Assembly: GCA_016195915.1 (NCBI GenBank)
Contig: JACPYS010000042.1
Coordinates: forward strand, 222,990 to 286,989
Direction: 5' to 3'
Length of the DNA: 64,000 nt
DNA from: Betaproteobacteria bacterium
GTDB taxonomy: Bacteria > Pseudomonadota > Gammaproteobacteria > Burkholderiales > SG8-39
In this document: positions 53,517 through 63,989 of the stretch, one piece after another
How positions within the stretch are numbered: position 1 is the first letter of the stretch
Layout of the letters: each line of letters opens with the position of its first letter
Translations under genes and position numbers: made by a program
Notes under the pieces: generated by a model
Database searches by the model: none
What the model saw: the letters and a program-made list of their open reading frames with translations, nothing else
What the model was told of the DNA's origin: nothing

Positions 53517-54473
53517 TCAGCGGTAGCGGATGCGCGGGTCGATCCACGCGTAGGCGATGTCGACCACGAAGTTGACGATCAGAAAAGTGGTGGCGACGAG
53601 CAGCACCAGCGCTTGCGTGAGCGTGTAGTCGCGGCGCGAGATGCTCTCTACGAACAGCATGCCCAGGCCATTCAGATTGAACACCTGTTCGGTGACCACC
53701 AGGCCGCCCAGCAGGAACGCGAACTCGAGGCTGATGACGGTGAGCACCGGCAGGATCGCGTTCTTGAGCGCATGCCGCGAGACGATCAGCTTCAGCCACA
53801 GTCCCTTGGCACGCGCGGTGCGGATGTAGTCCTCGCGCAGCACCTCGAGCATCGCCGAGCGCATCATGCGCGTACCCACCGCGCAATAGCGGTAGCCGAC
53901 CGCGAGCGCCGGCCAGATGAGCTGCGCGAGGTTGTCCCAGGGATTCACCCACAGCGGCGTGAACACCATCGGCGGCAGCCACTTGAAGAAGATCAGCATC
54001 ACCAGGATCATCAGGATGCCGAGCCAGAACGAGGGCATCGCGAGGCCCGAAATCGAGAACACGCGCACCGCGTAGTCCACCCAGCTGTCCTGCTTGATTG
54101 CCGCGAGGATGCCGAGCGGGATCGCGAGACAGGTCGCGATCGTGCTCGCCATGATGGCGAGCTGCAAGGAAAGCGCGAAGCGCAGCTTGATCTCGTCGGT
54201 GATCGGCGAGCCGGTCCACATCGAGAGGCCGAAATCCAGCCGCACGATGCCCCACATCCATGCGGTGAACTGTTGCCACAGCGGCTTGTCGAGGCCGAGC
54301 TTGGCGCGCTCGATCTGCATCAGCTCCTGCGACTGGAACTGCCCCCCCTGGCCCATGTAACGGGCTTCCACCACGTCGCCCGGAACGACGCGCAGCAGGA
54401 GGAAGATCAGCACCGCGACCCCGAGCAGTGTCGGGACGATGGCGAGCAGCCGCTTGAGGATGTAGAGCGCCAT
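53517..54473 (-). CDS. Dpp/Opp-type ABC permease, DppB-like
   Basis: 318 residues with six helices. It opens with the typical MALYILKRLLAIVPTLLGVA and contains the EAA loop EVLREDYIRTARAKGLWLKL and the ending AYAWIDPRIRYR. Partner of the DppC-like permease. It starts 48 bp after the receptor gene. Confidence 0.94.
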   Translation of the reverse strand: MALYILKRLLAIVPTLLGVAVLIFLLLRVVPGDVVEARYMGQGGQFQSQELMQIERAKLGLDKPLWQQFTAWMWGIVRLDFGLSMWTGSPITDEIKLRFALSLQLAIMASTIATCLAIPLGILAAIKQDSWVDYAVRVFSISGLAMPSFWLGILMILVMLIFFKWLPPMVFTPLWVNPWDNLAQLIWPALAVGYRYCAVGTRMMRSAMLEVLREDYIRTARAKGLWLKLIVSRHALKNAILPVLTVISLEFAFLLGGLVVTEQVFNLNGLGMLFVESISRRDYTLTQALVLLVATTFLIVNFVVDIAYAWIDPRIRYR

Positions 54474-54521
54474 GGCCGGATCAGGCGGGCGGCGCGTGCT
54501 GCGGCGCCGTCGCCCGCGCCG

Positions 54522-56117
54522 TTATTGCGACAACCACACGGTATCCAGCGTGTTGTTCAGGTAGTGGCTGGGCGTCACCTGCCAGCCGTGGAGCTTCGAC
54601 GAGTGCGGGATGATGCGGTGCCACTGCAGCGTCATCAGGTAATGCGCCTCCTCGTCGAGCAGCCGCTTCTCGAACTGGCGGACGATCTTCTTGCGCTCCT
54701 CGGGGTTGGTCGAGCGGCTCTGCTTGTCGTAGAGTTCGTCGAGCACCGGATCCTTGTAGAAGCCGTAATTGGCAGGGTTGCGCTCGACCGACAGGAACTT
54801 GTATATGTCGAGATCCGGTTCGACGATATAGCCGCACTGGAAATCCATGTGCATCTGCTGGTCACCCTTGCGGATCACGCCGTAGTAGCCCGCCGACTCG
54901 ACGACGTTCTGCGTCACGTTCAGGCCGATCTTGCGCCAGCTGTCGATCATCCACACGGCGAGCGGCTCGTAGGGCATCGGGGTGCCGCGATTGGTAAAAA
55001 CAAACGAGAAGCCCTCGGGGACTCCGGCTTCCTTCAGCAACCGGCGCGCTTCGGCGCGCGACTTCTCGATGTCCGGCCAGTATCCGGCGAGCTTGGCCAG
55101 TTCCTCGGGTGGAGTGGCAAACGGGGTGCCGGGCACCTGTACGCCGGCCACCGTTTTTACGATCGCGATCTGCGACAGCGCCTTCGAACCCTCGTAGCGG
55201 TCGAGCGCCAGCGTCAGGGCGCGGCGGACCCGCTTGTCGTCGAAGGGTTTCTTGTTGTGGTTGAACCCCACCATCAGGATGCAATCCCAGGGCGACTCCT
55301 GTACCGTGATCTTGTCGCCGAGCGCCGCCTTCAGGTTGTCGCGGTCCTTCGGCGTGAAACCGCGGAACTGGATGTGCGCGCGCTCACTGCGGACCGCAGC
55401 GACCTGTGCGGCCGAGTCTCGCATGAAGATCGCCCGGAAACCGTCGAGGTACGGCTTGCCCTTGTCCCAGTAACCCGCGAACTTCCTGCCCACCACGTGC
55501 GAGCCCTTGACGTGCTCGACGAAGGTGAACGGGCCGGTGCCCATGATGTTCTTCTCGTACCAGTTGATGTCCTTGGCGAGGATATCCGCCTTGTAGATGA
55601 AGTTGTACGGCGAGAGCAACGATGCGAGAAACGATCCGGAGGCGAACTTCAGCCGGAACCGTACGGTGGTGGCGTCGGGCGCCTCGACCGCCTCGACGTC
55701 CACGTATTGCCCCTTGCGGCTCGAGCCGACGCCGGCGGGCGGGAAGATGATCTTGTCGTAAGACGCCTTGACGTCCTTCGAGGTCATCTCGGAGCCGTCG
55801 TGGAACTTGACGCCGGTGCGAAGTTTGAACGTGTAGGACTTTCCGTCCGGCGACACGGTCCAGCTCTCGGCCAGCGACGCGGCGGGTTTGGTGCCGCCCG
55901 GATCGGTCGGATCGACACGCAGCAGCGTGTTGTAGAACGGCGCGATCGGATGGATCAGCCCGAAGGTCTCCTCCCGGTGGCCGTCATAGGACGGCGGTTC
56001 GGACGGGACCGGGAACACCAGTTCGCCGCCGCTGCGCGGTTGCTGCGCCTCGGCCACTACGGGAATCGCCAGACCCGCGATGGCGACGAGCGCCAGCAGC
56101 CTGCGGATTTTCGACAT
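54522..56117 (-). CDS. Dpp/Opp-type periplasmic binding protein (SBP family 5)
   Basis: 531 residues, normal for the family. A signal peptide (RRLLALVAIAGLAIPVVAEA) is followed by the conserved LAESWTVSPDGKSYTFKLRTGVKFHDG block near residues 80-107, shown in part. It binds peptides, opines, nickel chelates or sugars depending on the member, so the ligand is not assigned. The ATG at 56117 has GGAGGGGGG upstream. It sits third in the operon, after both ATPase genes, with 95 bp between that may hold a second promoter. Confidence 0.93.
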   Translation of the reverse strand: MSKIRRLLALVAIAGLAIPVVAEAQQPRSGGELVFPVPSEPPSYDGHREETFGLIHPIAPFYNTLLRVDPTDPGGTKPAASLAESWTVSPDGKSYTFKLRTGVKFHDGSEMTSKDVKASYDKIIFPPAGVGSSRKGQYVDVEAVEAPDATTVRFRLKFASGSFLASLLSPYNFIYKADILAKDINWYEKNIMGTGPFTFVEHVKGSHVVGRKFAGYWDKGKPYLDGFRAIFMRDSAAQVAAVRSERAHIQFRGFTPKDRDNLKAALGDKITVQESPWDCILMVGFNHNKKPFDDKRVRRALTLALDRYEGSKALSQIAIVKTVAGVQVPGTPFATPPEELAKLAGYWPDIEKSRAEARRLLKEAGVPEGFSFVFTNRGTPMPYEPLAVWMIDSWRKIGLNVTQNVVESAGYYGVIRKGDQQMHMDFQCGYIVEPDLDIYKFLSVERNPANYGFYKDPVLDELYDKQSRSTNPEERKKIVRQFEKRLLDEEAHYLMTLQWHRIIPHSSKLHGWQVTPSHYLNNTLDTVWLSQ

Positions 56118-56212
56118 ATCACCCCCCTCCAGAGATGTGCCGGCACGATCGTTCCGGCCCCGACCCGCACCTGAGTCAGGGTGTGAACGTTACGTTCCGC
56201 ATATTGAAACTG

Positions 56213-57187
56213 TCAAGCGAGATGACAGGCGGCCCAGTGGCCGGACCTGATTTCTCGCAATGGCGGAATTTCCGCACTGCAGCGATCCACCGCGATCGGA
56301 CAGCGCGGGTGGAACACGCATCCGGAGGGCGGATTGAGCGGGCTCGGCACTTCGCCGCGCAACACCATCCGCTCCCGGCTCGCCTCCAGCTTCGGGTCCG
56401 GGATCGGAACCGCGGAGAGGAGGGCGTGCGTATAGGGATGCAGGGGTTCTTCGTAGAGCGCCTGGCGGTCGGCCAATTCGACGATATGCCCCAGGTACAT
56501 CACCGCGACGCGATCCGAAATGTGACGCACGACCGAAAGATCATGGGCGATGAACAGGTAGGTCAGGCCGAGGCGCGCCTGCAGGTTCTCGAGCAGGTTG
56601 ATGATCTGCGCCTGGATCGAGACGTCGAGCGCCGATACCGGCTCGTCGCAGACGATCAGCTTCGGTTCCATCGCCAATGCGCGCGCGATGCCGACGCGCT
56701 GGCGCTGCCCGCCCGAAAGCTGGTGCGGAAAGCGCCGCGCGTGCTGCGGCAGGAGCCCGACCTGCGCCAGCAGTTCGCGCACCCGTTCCTCCCGCTTCGC
56801 CTTGTCGGGCACGAGCCCGTGCACCTTGATCGGCTCGGCGAGGATATCGCAGATCGACATGCGCGGGTTGAGCGAGGAATAGGGGTCCTGGAAAATGACC
56901 TGCATGCTCCGGCGCACCTGCCGCAGCTCGCTCTGGTTCATGTCGGTGATATCCGACCCGTCGAACCTGATCCGGCCGCTGGTCGCCCGCTCGAGTTGCA
57001 GGACACAGCGGCCCGTGGTGGTCTTTCCGCAACCCGATTCGCCGACCAGCCCCAGCGTTTCGCCGCGCCGGATCGAGAAACTGACCCCGTCGATCGCGCG
57101 CACCACGCTGGCGGCACGCCCGCGCAGCCCGCTGCTCACGGAGAAGTGCTTTACGAGGTCCGTGACCTCGAGCAGCGCCTCCGTCAT
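56213..57187 (-). CDS. Dpp/Opp-type ABC ATPase, DppF-like
   Basis: 324 residues from ATG 57187, overlapping the DppD-like stop as ATGA. Walker [13 protein letters not shown], signature [15 protein letters not shown], Walker [15 protein letters not shown], switch [14 protein letters not shown], and the C-terminal oligopeptide domain with Cys ([15 protein letters not shown]), often a 4Fe-4S-like site. Drives the importer with its DppD-like partner. Confidence 0.95.
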   Translation of the reverse strand: MTEALLEVTDLVKHFSVSSGLRGRAASVVRAIDGVSFSIRRGETLGLVGESGCGKTTTGRCVLQLERATSGRIRFDGSDITDMNQSELRQVRRSMQVIFQDPYSSLNPRMSICDILAEPIKVHGLVPDKAKREERVRELLAQVGLLPQHARRFPHQLSGGQRQRVGIARALAMEPKLIVCDEPVSALDVSIQAQIINLLENLQARLGLTYLFIAHDLSVVRHISDRVAVMYLGHIVELADRQALYEEPLHPYTHALLSAVPIPDPKLEASRERMVLRGEVPSPLNPPSGCVFHPRCPIAVDRCSAEIPPLREIRSGHWAACHLA

Positions 57188-58179
57188 GCGGCCGCTTTCG
57201 TCACCAGCCGAGTCGCCTCCCAGCACGCGGAAACGTGCCCGCCCCCGGCCACCGCTTCGAGCACCGGCGCCTCCGCGTCGCAGCGCGCGACGCGAAACGC
57301 GCAGCGCGGCGCGAAGGCGCAGCCTCGCGGCAGGCGTGTCAGGTCCGGCGGTTGACCCTCGATCGGCATGAGGCGCTCGCGCATCGGTTCGTCCAGCCGC
57401 GGCACCGAGCGCAGCAGTCCGAGCGTGTAGGGATGCCGGGGATTCGCGTAGAGCTCTGCCGCCGTGGCGCGCTCGATGATCCGTCCCGCGTACATCACGT
57501 TGACGCGGTCTGCGTAACGCGCGACCACGCCAAGGTTGTGCGTGATGATCAGCATGGCGACGCCGAGACGGCGCGACAGCTCTTGCATCAGCTCCAGGAT
57601 CTGGGCCTGGATGGTGACGTCGAGCGCCGTGGTCGGCTCGTCGGCGAGTATGAGCGACGGATTGCAGGCGAGCGCCATCGCGACCATCATGCGCTGCCGC
57701 ATGCCGCCGCTGAACTGGTGCGGGTACTGCGAAAGGCGCCGCTCCGAATCCGAAATGCCGACCATGCCGAGCAGCTCCATCGCGCGGGCGCGCGCCGCGG
57801 CAACGTCCATCTTCGCGTGGATTTCGAGGCCCTCGGTCAGCTGCCGCCCGATCGTCAGTACCGGATTGAGCGAGGTCATCGGCTCCTGAAAGACCATGCC
57901 GATCTCCCGGCCCCGCACGTGCCGCATCTGCTCTTCGGAGAGCTTGAGGAGGTCACGCCCCTTGAAAATGATCTCGCCGCCGTCGATGTGGCCGGCCGGC
58001 GGATCGATGAGCCGCATGATGCTGAGGGCGGACACGGACTTGCCGCAACCCGACTCGCCGACCAGCGCGACGGTTTCGCCTTCCTCGACGTCCCACGACA
58101 CGCCGTCGACTGCGCGAACCTGTCCCGCGGAGGTCGCGAACGTGGTCTTCAGTCCTCGTACGTCGAGTAGCGTCGTCAC
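57184..58179 (-). CDS. Dpp/Opp-type ABC ATPase, DppD-like
   Basis: 331 residues from GTG 58179. Walker [14 protein letters not shown], signature [15 protein letters not shown], Walker [15 protein letters not shown], switch [14 protein letters not shown] and the C-terminal [15 protein letters not shown]ys cluster. First gene of the leftward Dpp-like operon; 71 bp separate it from the PAS-GGDEF gene, which ends upstream on the same strand. Confidence 0.95.
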   Translation of the reverse strand: MTTLLDVRGLKTTFATSAGQVRAVDGVSWDVEEGETVALVGESGCGKSVSALSIMRLIDPPAGHIDGGEIIFKGRDLLKLSEEQMRHVRGREIGMVFQEPMTSLNPVLTIGRQLTEGLEIHAKMDVAAARARAMELLGMVGISDSERRLSQYPHQFSGGMRQRMMVAMALACNPSLILADEPTTALDVTIQAQILELMQELSRRLGVAMLIITHNLGVVARYADRVNVMYAGRIIERATAAELYANPRHPYTLGLLRSVPRLDEPMRERLMPIEGQPPDLTRLPRGCAFAPRCAFRVARCDAEAPVLEAVAGGGHVSACWEATRLVTKAAA

Positions 58180-58250
58180 GGCGCGCGCAGTCTAGCATGC
58201 GCATTTTCGTCGGAAGATCCCGGCGGACTTCGGCGTGTTGTAGACGCCCG

Positions 58251-60176
58251 TCAGGCCTCGGCGGCGCAAACCTGGTCACGCCCGGCCTCCTTGGCGCGGT
58301 AGAGGGCGCGGTCGGCCGCCTTGAGGAATTCCGGCAGGTTTTCACCATGCACGGGGTATTCGGCGACGCCGAACGAAGCGGTGGGCGCGGGAAGCGTCTG
58401 GCCGCGATGCGTGAGGCTCAGCTCGCGGATCGCGAGGCGCAGTTTCTCCGCTCTGGCCATCGCGCACTCGAGGTTCGCCTCGGGGAGCAGCACGGCCAGT
58501 TCCTCGCCGCCGTAGCGGCAGGCGAGGTCGGACGAGCGGACGTTGGTGGTGATCACTTTGGCGATTGCGCCGAGCACGTAGTCGCCCGCATCGTGCCCGA
58601 AGGTATCGTTGAAGCGCTTGAAATGATCGATATCGATCATCACGAGGGAGAGCGGTTTGCGGCTGCGCTCGACGCGGCGAAGTTCGCGCTGCAACGCGTC
58701 TTCCATGTACCTTCGGTTGTATAGCCCCGTGAGGGCATCGTGCAGCGCAAGCATGCGCAGCGAATCGCGCAGCTTGAGGTTGGCGAGCGCGGGCCCGAGC
58801 CGGTCGACCATGGCACGCAGGCGCCTGTCCGTCGTCTCCGCGGGCCGCTCGGTCTCGATCCCGACGTCAAGCGCAAGGTGCAACAGTCCCAGCACATGCC
58901 CCTCGCCCTGCACCGGCATGCAGACGTAGCACGACGTGGCGTCGTACGCATGGTGGCAACGGATCACCGACTGGCTGTGGACGTAGTGCGGTCGACCCAG
59001 GCGCAGAGCCCAGCAGTCATCCGGGGCAAGCGCCGGCTCGGGCGTCTGCTCCTTGCCCCAGGTCGCGACGTGCTCGAGCACGTCGCGCGACTCGCGGTAG
59101 ATGTGGAGGGTGCCGACAACCGCGGGAAACAGCTGGCGGGCGGTCTCGCGCACCACCGTATAGGCTTCGTCGCGCTGCGCGCAGGATTGCAGCAGTTCGG
59201 CCATGCGCGAGAGAACTTCGTCGTCATGATTGAATGATTCGAGCTGACGCACCGTAGACTCGAGCGTCAGGTTTGCCCCGCGCAGCGCCTCCTCGGTCTT
59301 GCGGCGCGACGCCACTTCGCGCGCGAGCTTCCGGTTCGCTTCGCGGATCGCCTTCAGTCTGGATTCGAGGCTCGCCTGGGCGCTGCGCAGCGACTCCTCG
59401 GCACGATGCATCGCAGTCACGTCGCGCGCGATCGTGATCTCGCCCGTGAGGCGCCCCTGCGCGTCGGTGAGCGGGCTCGTCTTGTTGGCAACGCGCACCA
59501 TTTCGCCGCTCTTTTTGCGCCGTTCGGCGGTGGATGCTGTCGGCTTGCCGGCGCGGATGCGCGCAAGAACGCGCGCGTAATCCGCTTCGGAGAGCTCGGC
59601 CGCGTGCGGTTCGCGCAGCGTGTGGCCGATGGCTTCTTCGGGAGTAAAGCCGTACAGCGACGTTGCTTCCCGGTTCCAGAAGGTGACCACCGCGTTCAGA
59701 TCCTTGACCACGATCGAGTCGCCCGACTGCTGCAGCACTTCCTCGAGTTGGCGCGCGCGTATCTCGAATTGTTCGCGGCGCGTGCTGTCGGTGATCTGCC
59801 ACAGGAACAGTGCCACCGGTTCCGCGGGCTCGATCCGGGTGACCGACACGCCGATGCACTGCTCCGGGTTCCCCGGCGGGACCGGGCGCGCGTCGAATTC
59901 CAATGCGCCGGCCGCGGTGCGATTGAGTTCGCCGATGGCATCGCCGACCTCGACCAGGTCCCCCGAGGTCCACAGCAACGATTCCACCGGCTTGCCTACG
60001 CAGTCGGCTTGCGCGCGCCCGAGCAGGCTATGCCAGGCCGCGTTGCAGCCGAGGACGACGCCCTCTGCGCTGGTGACCGCGCATCCGTGGGGAGAGTGTC
60101 GTACCCCGGCAATCAGCGGCGCCCAGGGTTCATCGCTTCCGGTGCGGCCAACGGGAACCGTTTTGACGGCGCGCAT
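58251..60176 (-). CDS. PAS-PAS-GAF diguanylate cyclase
   Basis: 641 residues, soluble. Two PAS domains (about 25-125 and 145-265), a coiled coil (about 270-325), a GAF-like domain (about 330-465, ending near EGHVLGLLHLALDVG) and a GGDEF domain (about 475-640). The active site is GGEEL, the substrate block is DIDHFKRFNDTFGHDAGD, and the I-site RSSD sits five residues before GGEEL. Expected to be an active c-di-GMP synthase tuned by a small ligand, redox or light signal bound in PAS or GAF. It is divergent from the RHH gene with 197 bp between; that gap holds nothing I can name apart from an AT-rich stretch near 60340. Confidence 0.93.
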   Translation of the reverse strand: MRAVKTVPVGRTGSDEPWAPLIAGVRHSPHGCAVTSAEGVVLGCNAAWHSLLGRAQADCVGKPVESLLWTSGDLVEVGDAIGELNRTAAGALEFDARPVPPGNPEQCIGVSVTRIEPAEPVALFLWQITDSTRREQFEIRARQLEEVLQQSGDSIVVKDLNAVVTFWNREATSLYGFTPEEAIGHTLREPHAAELSEADYARVLARIRAGKPTASTAERRKKSGEMVRVANKTSPLTDAQGRLTGEITIARDVTAMHRAEESLRSAQASLESRLKAIREANRKLAREVASRRKTEEALRGANLTLESTVRQLESFNHDDEVLSRMAELLQSCAQRDEAYTVVRETARQLFPAVVGTLHIYRESRDVLEHVATWGKEQTPEPALAPDDCWALRLGRPHYVHSQSVIRCHHAYDATSCYVCMPVQGEGHVLGLLHLALDVGIETERPAETTDRRLRAMVDRLGPALANLKLRDSLRMLALHDALTGLYNRRYMEDALQRELRRVERSRKPLSLVMIDIDHFKRFNDTFGHDAGDYVLGAIAKVITTNVRSSDLACRYGGEELAVLLPEANLECAMARAEKLRLAIRELSLTHRGQTLPAPTASFGVAEYPVHGENLPEFLKAADRALYRAKEAGRDQVCAAEA

Positions 60177-60373
60177 GAATGCCTCCTTCAGCCGTTTTCA
60201 GTCGCTGTCGGTGAGGGCGAGGCATTGCACCCCGCACCATCGGCATCACTGTGAATGGTACGCGCGTCGAGCGCTTTCAACCACATCGACTTCGACGCGG
60301 TGCCGAGAAGGCTTTGATTCGGAATCCGGGGAACTTCAGCGACAATAAAGTAATATCACCGGTAGGATGAGCC

Positions 60374-60685
60374 ATGAGTGAAACCAAGACCTACCCGGTG
60401 CGTCTACCCCGCTCCATCAAAGCCGCCGTTGAGAAGTTCGCGCAGAGCGAAGGCATCAGCATGAACCAGTTCGTCGCCACGGCCGTGGCTGAAAAGCTGG
60501 CTGTATTGAATACGGCCAGGTACTTTGCTGAACGCAAAGGGCGAGCCAATCTGTCCGCCTTTAAGCGCATCCTGACGCGCAAGGGTGGTGAAGCACCGCG
60601 CGTGGGGGACGAAAGAGAGGCGGGAAAATCCGGTCATCTCGTCCGGCTCACCCGGACCGGTGCGCGACGACGCGCGGCTGCCTGA
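60374..60685 (+). CDS. Ribbon-helix-helix antitoxin-like protein (orphan)
   Basis: 103 residues. Residues 1-45 are a MetJ/Arc ribbon-helix-helix: TYPVRLPRSIKAAVEKFAQS and EGISMNQFVATAVAEKLA, the HicB-type C-terminal module and stand-alone antitoxins of similar shape. The tail (after APRVGDER) is basic and GC-rich, longer than relatives I recall, and may come from a lost stop codon. No toxin gene is adjacent; the next gene is a hydroxyacid oxidase. GTAGGA lies eight bases before the ATG. Possibly a solitary DNA-binding regulator. Confidence 0.7.
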   Translation: MSETKTYPVRLPRSIKAAVEKFAQSEGISMNQFVATAVAEKLAVLNTARYFAERKGRANLSAFKRILTRKGGEAPRVGDEREAGKSGHLVRLTRTGARRRAAA

Positions 60686-60740
60686 TTGCCCCGGCGCAGG
60701 CGCATCGACCTGTCCATATCCGACCACTTGCCGAATTCCA

Positions 60741-61850
60741 ATGAACGCACCCGAACCGGATACGTTTCTCACCCTCCAGGAGATCGTTGCCGCCGCCCGC
60801 GGCAATCTTGCCCCGGGTCCCTGGCACTATCTGATCGGCGGAACGGAAACCGAAACGACCGTGCGCAGGAACCGGCAGGCGCTGGATTCGATCGCGTTCC
60901 GCCCGCGCGTGTTGCGCAATGTCAGCCGGGTTGATTGCAGAGCGACGTTTTTCGACCGCCCGGTGCGCCTGCCGGTCATGCTCGCGCCGGTGGGCGGGAT
61001 CGAGGCTTTCGTCGAGGGGGGCGCTGCCGCTGCCGCCCGTGCGGCCGCGGCGTTCGGCGTCCCGCAGATGCTGTCTTCGGTGTGCGAGCCGGGTCTGGAG
61101 GCGACTGCGGCGGCCGCGGAGACGCGGCGCGTGTTTCAACTCTACGCGCGCGGCGACAACGCCTGGGTCGATGATTGGGTGCGCCGGGCCCGCGACAACG
61201 GGTTCACCGCGTTCTGCTTCACCGTAGACAGCGCGAGCTACAGCCGGCGCGAACGCGATCTGCTTGGACGCTTTTTCAAACCGTGGCGCGCGAAAGCGGC
61301 GACGGGCAGCGAGTACCAGGCGGCGCTCTCGTGGGACGAGGTCAAGCGCTACAAGGACAAGCACGATCTGCCGCTGATCCTCAAAGGCATTGGCACGGTC
61401 GAGGACGCGGAAATCGCGGTTCAGCATGGCGTCGAGGTGATCTACGTATCCAACCACGGCGGGCGGCAACTGGACCATGGCCTGGGCAGCGCCGCAGTGC
61501 TGCCGCAGGTGCTGGCCGCGGTCGCGGGACGCGCGCAGGTCTGGGTGGACGGCGGATTCATGCGCGGTTCCGATGTGGTGAAGGCGATCGCGCTTGGCGC
61601 GCGCACGGTGGGACTCGGCCGGCTCGCCTGCCTCGGCCTCGCGGCCGCCGGCGTCGCCGGGCTGGTGCGTGCGCTGGAGATTCTGGAGGAAGAAGTACGC
61701 GTCTGCCTCGGGTTGCTCGGGGTGACCTCGTTCGCGGAACTCACGCCGCAATACGTGACCGCTGCCGCGCCGGTCGTAGAACCCAGCGTGCTGAGCGCAT
61801 TTCCGCTGCTGGGTGAAGATTTCGCGCCGGTGACGGCTGGCCCGGAGTGA
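60741..61850 (+). CDS. FMN-dependent alpha-hydroxyacid oxidase/dehydrogenase
   Basis: 369 residues from ATG 60741; longer in-frame starts overlap the RHH gene and are rejected. It is a TIM-barrel flavoenzyme of the lactate-dehydrogenase/glycolate-oxidase family. Present are the N-terminal PGPWHYLIGGTETETT, VMLAPVGG (FMN), LILKGIGTVEDAE, and the catalytic His-Gly-Gly-Arg in SNHGGRQLDHG, then VWVDGGFMRGSDVVKAIALGA. The second phosphate-binding block GARTVGLGRL is normal (A-V-x-x-G-R in most). It oxidises an L-2-hydroxyacid to the 2-oxoacid; the exact substrate is unknown. No lactate permease is nearby. Confidence 0.9.
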   Translation: MNAPEPDTFLTLQEIVAAARGNLAPGPWHYLIGGTETETTVRRNRQALDSIAFRPRVLRNVSRVDCRATFFDRPVRLPVMLAPVGGIEAFVEGGAAAAARAAAAFGVPQMLSSVCEPGLEATAAAAETRRVFQLYARGDNAWVDDWVRRARDNGFTAFCFTVDSASYSRRERDLLGRFFKPWRAKAATGSEYQAALSWDEVKRYKDKHDLPLILKGIGTVEDAEIAVQHGVEVIYVSNHGGRQLDHGLGSAAVLPQVLAAVAGRAQVWVDGGFMRGSDVVKAIALGARTVGLGRLACLGLAAAGVAGLVRALEILEEEVRVCLGLLGVTSFAELTPQYVTAAAPVVEPSVLSAFPLLGEDFAPVTAGPE

Positions 61851-62001
61851 AAACGGCAGCGTCCTCGGAGAGTTACTCGCCACCCATGTAGTCGAAAAGC
61901 GCAATCCGGTTGCTACACCCGTGAAGTAGTGTAAACATGTCACAACGCGGCCGCCGATCATTGCGCCGATTATTGCGGCGCGACGGGTGGGAGGGTAACG
62001 C

Positions 62002-62997
62002 ATGATTGCGCGCCGCAGACTGCTGGTCGCGTTCGGCGCGGCGACGCTCGCCGGGCCGTTTCCGTCGCTGGCGCAGCCGCCGCCGAAGATCCGGCGCATC
62101 GGTTGTCTTGCGACACGCGCGCGTTCAACGCCGTCGAATCCCGAGCTTTTTGAAATTTCGTTTCCGCAGGGAATGCGCGAACTCGGTTATTTCGAGGGCA
62201 GGAATCTCGCCACCGAATGGCGCTTCGCGGAGGGAAAATACTAGCGCCTCCCCGGCCTCGCCGCCGAACTGGTCCGGATGAAACTCGAAGTGATCGTGAC
62301 CCAGGGGTCGCCTCCTGTCGAGGCGTTGCGGCGGGCGACCGGTACCATTCCCATCGTCAGCATCGCCATGGGCGATCCCGTAGCCAGCGGTTTTGCTGCG
62401 AGCCTGGCGCATCCCGGCGGGAACATCACGGGGTTGTCGCTCATGAACATCGACGTGAGCCCAAAGCGTCTCGAGTTGCTGAAGGGCATGGTGCCTGCGT
62501 TGTCCCGCGCCGCTGTTCTTGTGAATCCCGGTAATTCGAGTCATCCCCCTGTTCTGAAGAGCGTTCAGGCTGCGGCGCAGCGGCTTGGCGTAACGGTCCT
62601 GCCGGTGGACGCCCATACCCCGGAAGAGATCGAGCGCGGTTTTGCCGCGATGGCGCGGGAACGCACGAATGCCGTCATGGTTCTCGGTGATCCGTTTTTC
62701 ATCGGGCAACGGCGTTACATCACGGAGCTTGCCGCGCGAAATCGGCTACCCTCGATGTTTTTCTTTCGGGAGGACGTGGAGGCTGGCGGGCTGATGAGCT
62801 ACGGCCAGAACCTCGCGGACTTTTACCGTCGCGCCGCGACCTACGTGGATAAGATACTCAAGGGCGCCAAGGCGGGGGAGTTGCCGATCGAGCAGTCCAC
62901 GAAATTCGATCTGGCGATCAACCGCAAAACCGCCAAGGCGCTCGGCATCACCGTTTCGAAGGAACTGTTGTTCCGAGCCGACGAGGTGTTCGAGTGA
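62002..62997 (+). pseudogene. PF04392-type ABC binding protein interrupted by an in-frame amber codon
   Basis: Frame 1 encodes a signal peptide and the first 80 residues, ending GKY at a TAG at 62242-62244. The same frame then continues without shift to the stop at 62995-62997. The downstream paralogue reads GKYERLPNLAAELV at the same place, so TAG replaces a GAG codon by one G-to-T change. The restored protein is 331 residues and otherwise intact, with PIVSIAMGDPVASGF and the family C-terminus ELLFRADEVFE. Either a fresh nonsense mutation or, less likely, readthrough. The 3' end overlaps the next gene as GTGA. Confidence 0.9.
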
Positions 62998-63989
62998 ACC
63001 GGCGCAGAACATTGCTGGCCTCGGTAGCTTTGTGCGCGTTCGCGGCACCACTGCGCACTTTCGCGCAACAGTCGGGCAAAGTCCGGCGCATCGGATTTCT
63101 GGCAGCGCGTTCGCGCTCAACTCAGTCGAGTCCCGATGTTTATTACGACGCGTTCGAACAGGCAATGCGCGAGCTCGGCTATGTGGAGGGAAAGAACCTC
63201 GTCATCGAGTGGCGCTTTGCCGATGGAAAATACGAGCGTTTGCCCAACCTCGCCGCCGAGCTGGTGCAGCTGAAAGTCGAAGTCATCGCGACCCATTCGA
63301 CGCCTGCAACTCAGGCGTTGAAACGGGCGACCAGCACCATTCCCATCGTCGTAGCATCCATGGGCGATCCCGTAGCCAGCGGCTTTGCCGCGAGCTTGGC
63401 GCATCCTGGCGGGAACATCACGGGGCTGTCCAACATCCCCACCGACCTGGGTCCGAAGCAAACCGAACTGCTGAAGCGCATGATGCCTGCATTGTCCCGC
63501 ACGGCGGTTCTTATGAATCCCGGTACCTCGTTTCACCCCGGCAATCTGAAGAGCGTTCAGGCTGCGGCGCAGCGGCTTGGCGTAAAGGTCCTGCCGACGA
63601 ACGCTCGCACCCCCGAGGAGATCGAGCGCGGTTTTGCCGCAATGCGGCTGGAACGCGCCGAGGCCGTCATCGTTCTGGGTGACGCGTTTTTCAGCGGACA
63701 ACGGCGTCAAATTGCGGAACTTGCCGCGCGGAATCGGCTGCCGTCGATGTCCACGTTTCGTGAGGATGTGGTGGCCGGCGGCCTGATGAGCTACGGACCG
63801 AACACCGCCGACACTTGGAGGCGCGCCGCGAACTACGTCGACAGGATTCTCAAGGGTGCCAAGCCGGGCGAGTTGCCGATCGAGCAACCCACAAAGATCC
63901 ATCTGGCGATCAATCGCAAAACCGCCAAGGCGCTCGGCATTACCATTTCGAAGGAACTGCTGTTTCGAGCCGATGAGGTGATCGAATAG
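62994..63989 (+). CDS. PF04392-type ABC transporter substrate-binding protein
   Basis: 331 residues from GTG 62994. It has a Tat/Sec-type signal (NRRRTLLASVALCAFAAPL, cleavage after TFAQ) and the family core RRIGFLAARSRSTQSS, MRELGYVEGKNLVIEWRFA, ASMGDPVASGFAASLAHPGG and the ending ELLFRADEVIE. Closest relative is the adjacent broken copy, with long stretches of near identity at DNA level, so the pair arose by tandem duplication. Such receptors are abundant in betaproteobacteria, often without their permease. No ATPase or permease is seen before the window ends. Ligand unknown. Confidence 0.9.
   Translation: MNRRRTLLASVALCAFAAPLRTFAQQSGKVRRIGFLAARSRSTQSSPDVYYDAFEQAMRELGYVEGKNLVIEWRFADGKYERLPNLAAELVQLKVEVIATHSTPATQALKRATSTIPIVVASMGDPVASGFAASLAHPGGNITGLSNIPTDLGPKQTELLKRMMPALSRTAVLMNPGTSFHPGNLKSVQAAAQRLGVKVLPTNARTPEEIERGFAAMRLERAEAVIVLGDAFFSGQRRQIAELAARNRLPSMSTFREDVVAGGLMSYGPNTADTWRRAANYVDRILKGAKPGELPIEQPTKIHLAINRKTAKALGITISKELLFRADEVIE

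Noticed and set aside
53391..56174. A 927-codon open frame on the plus strand across the Dpp-like operon
   Set aside because: It is antisense to three well-conserved transporter genes, is rich in His/Arg/Asp from reading GC-rich codons backward, and has no domain.
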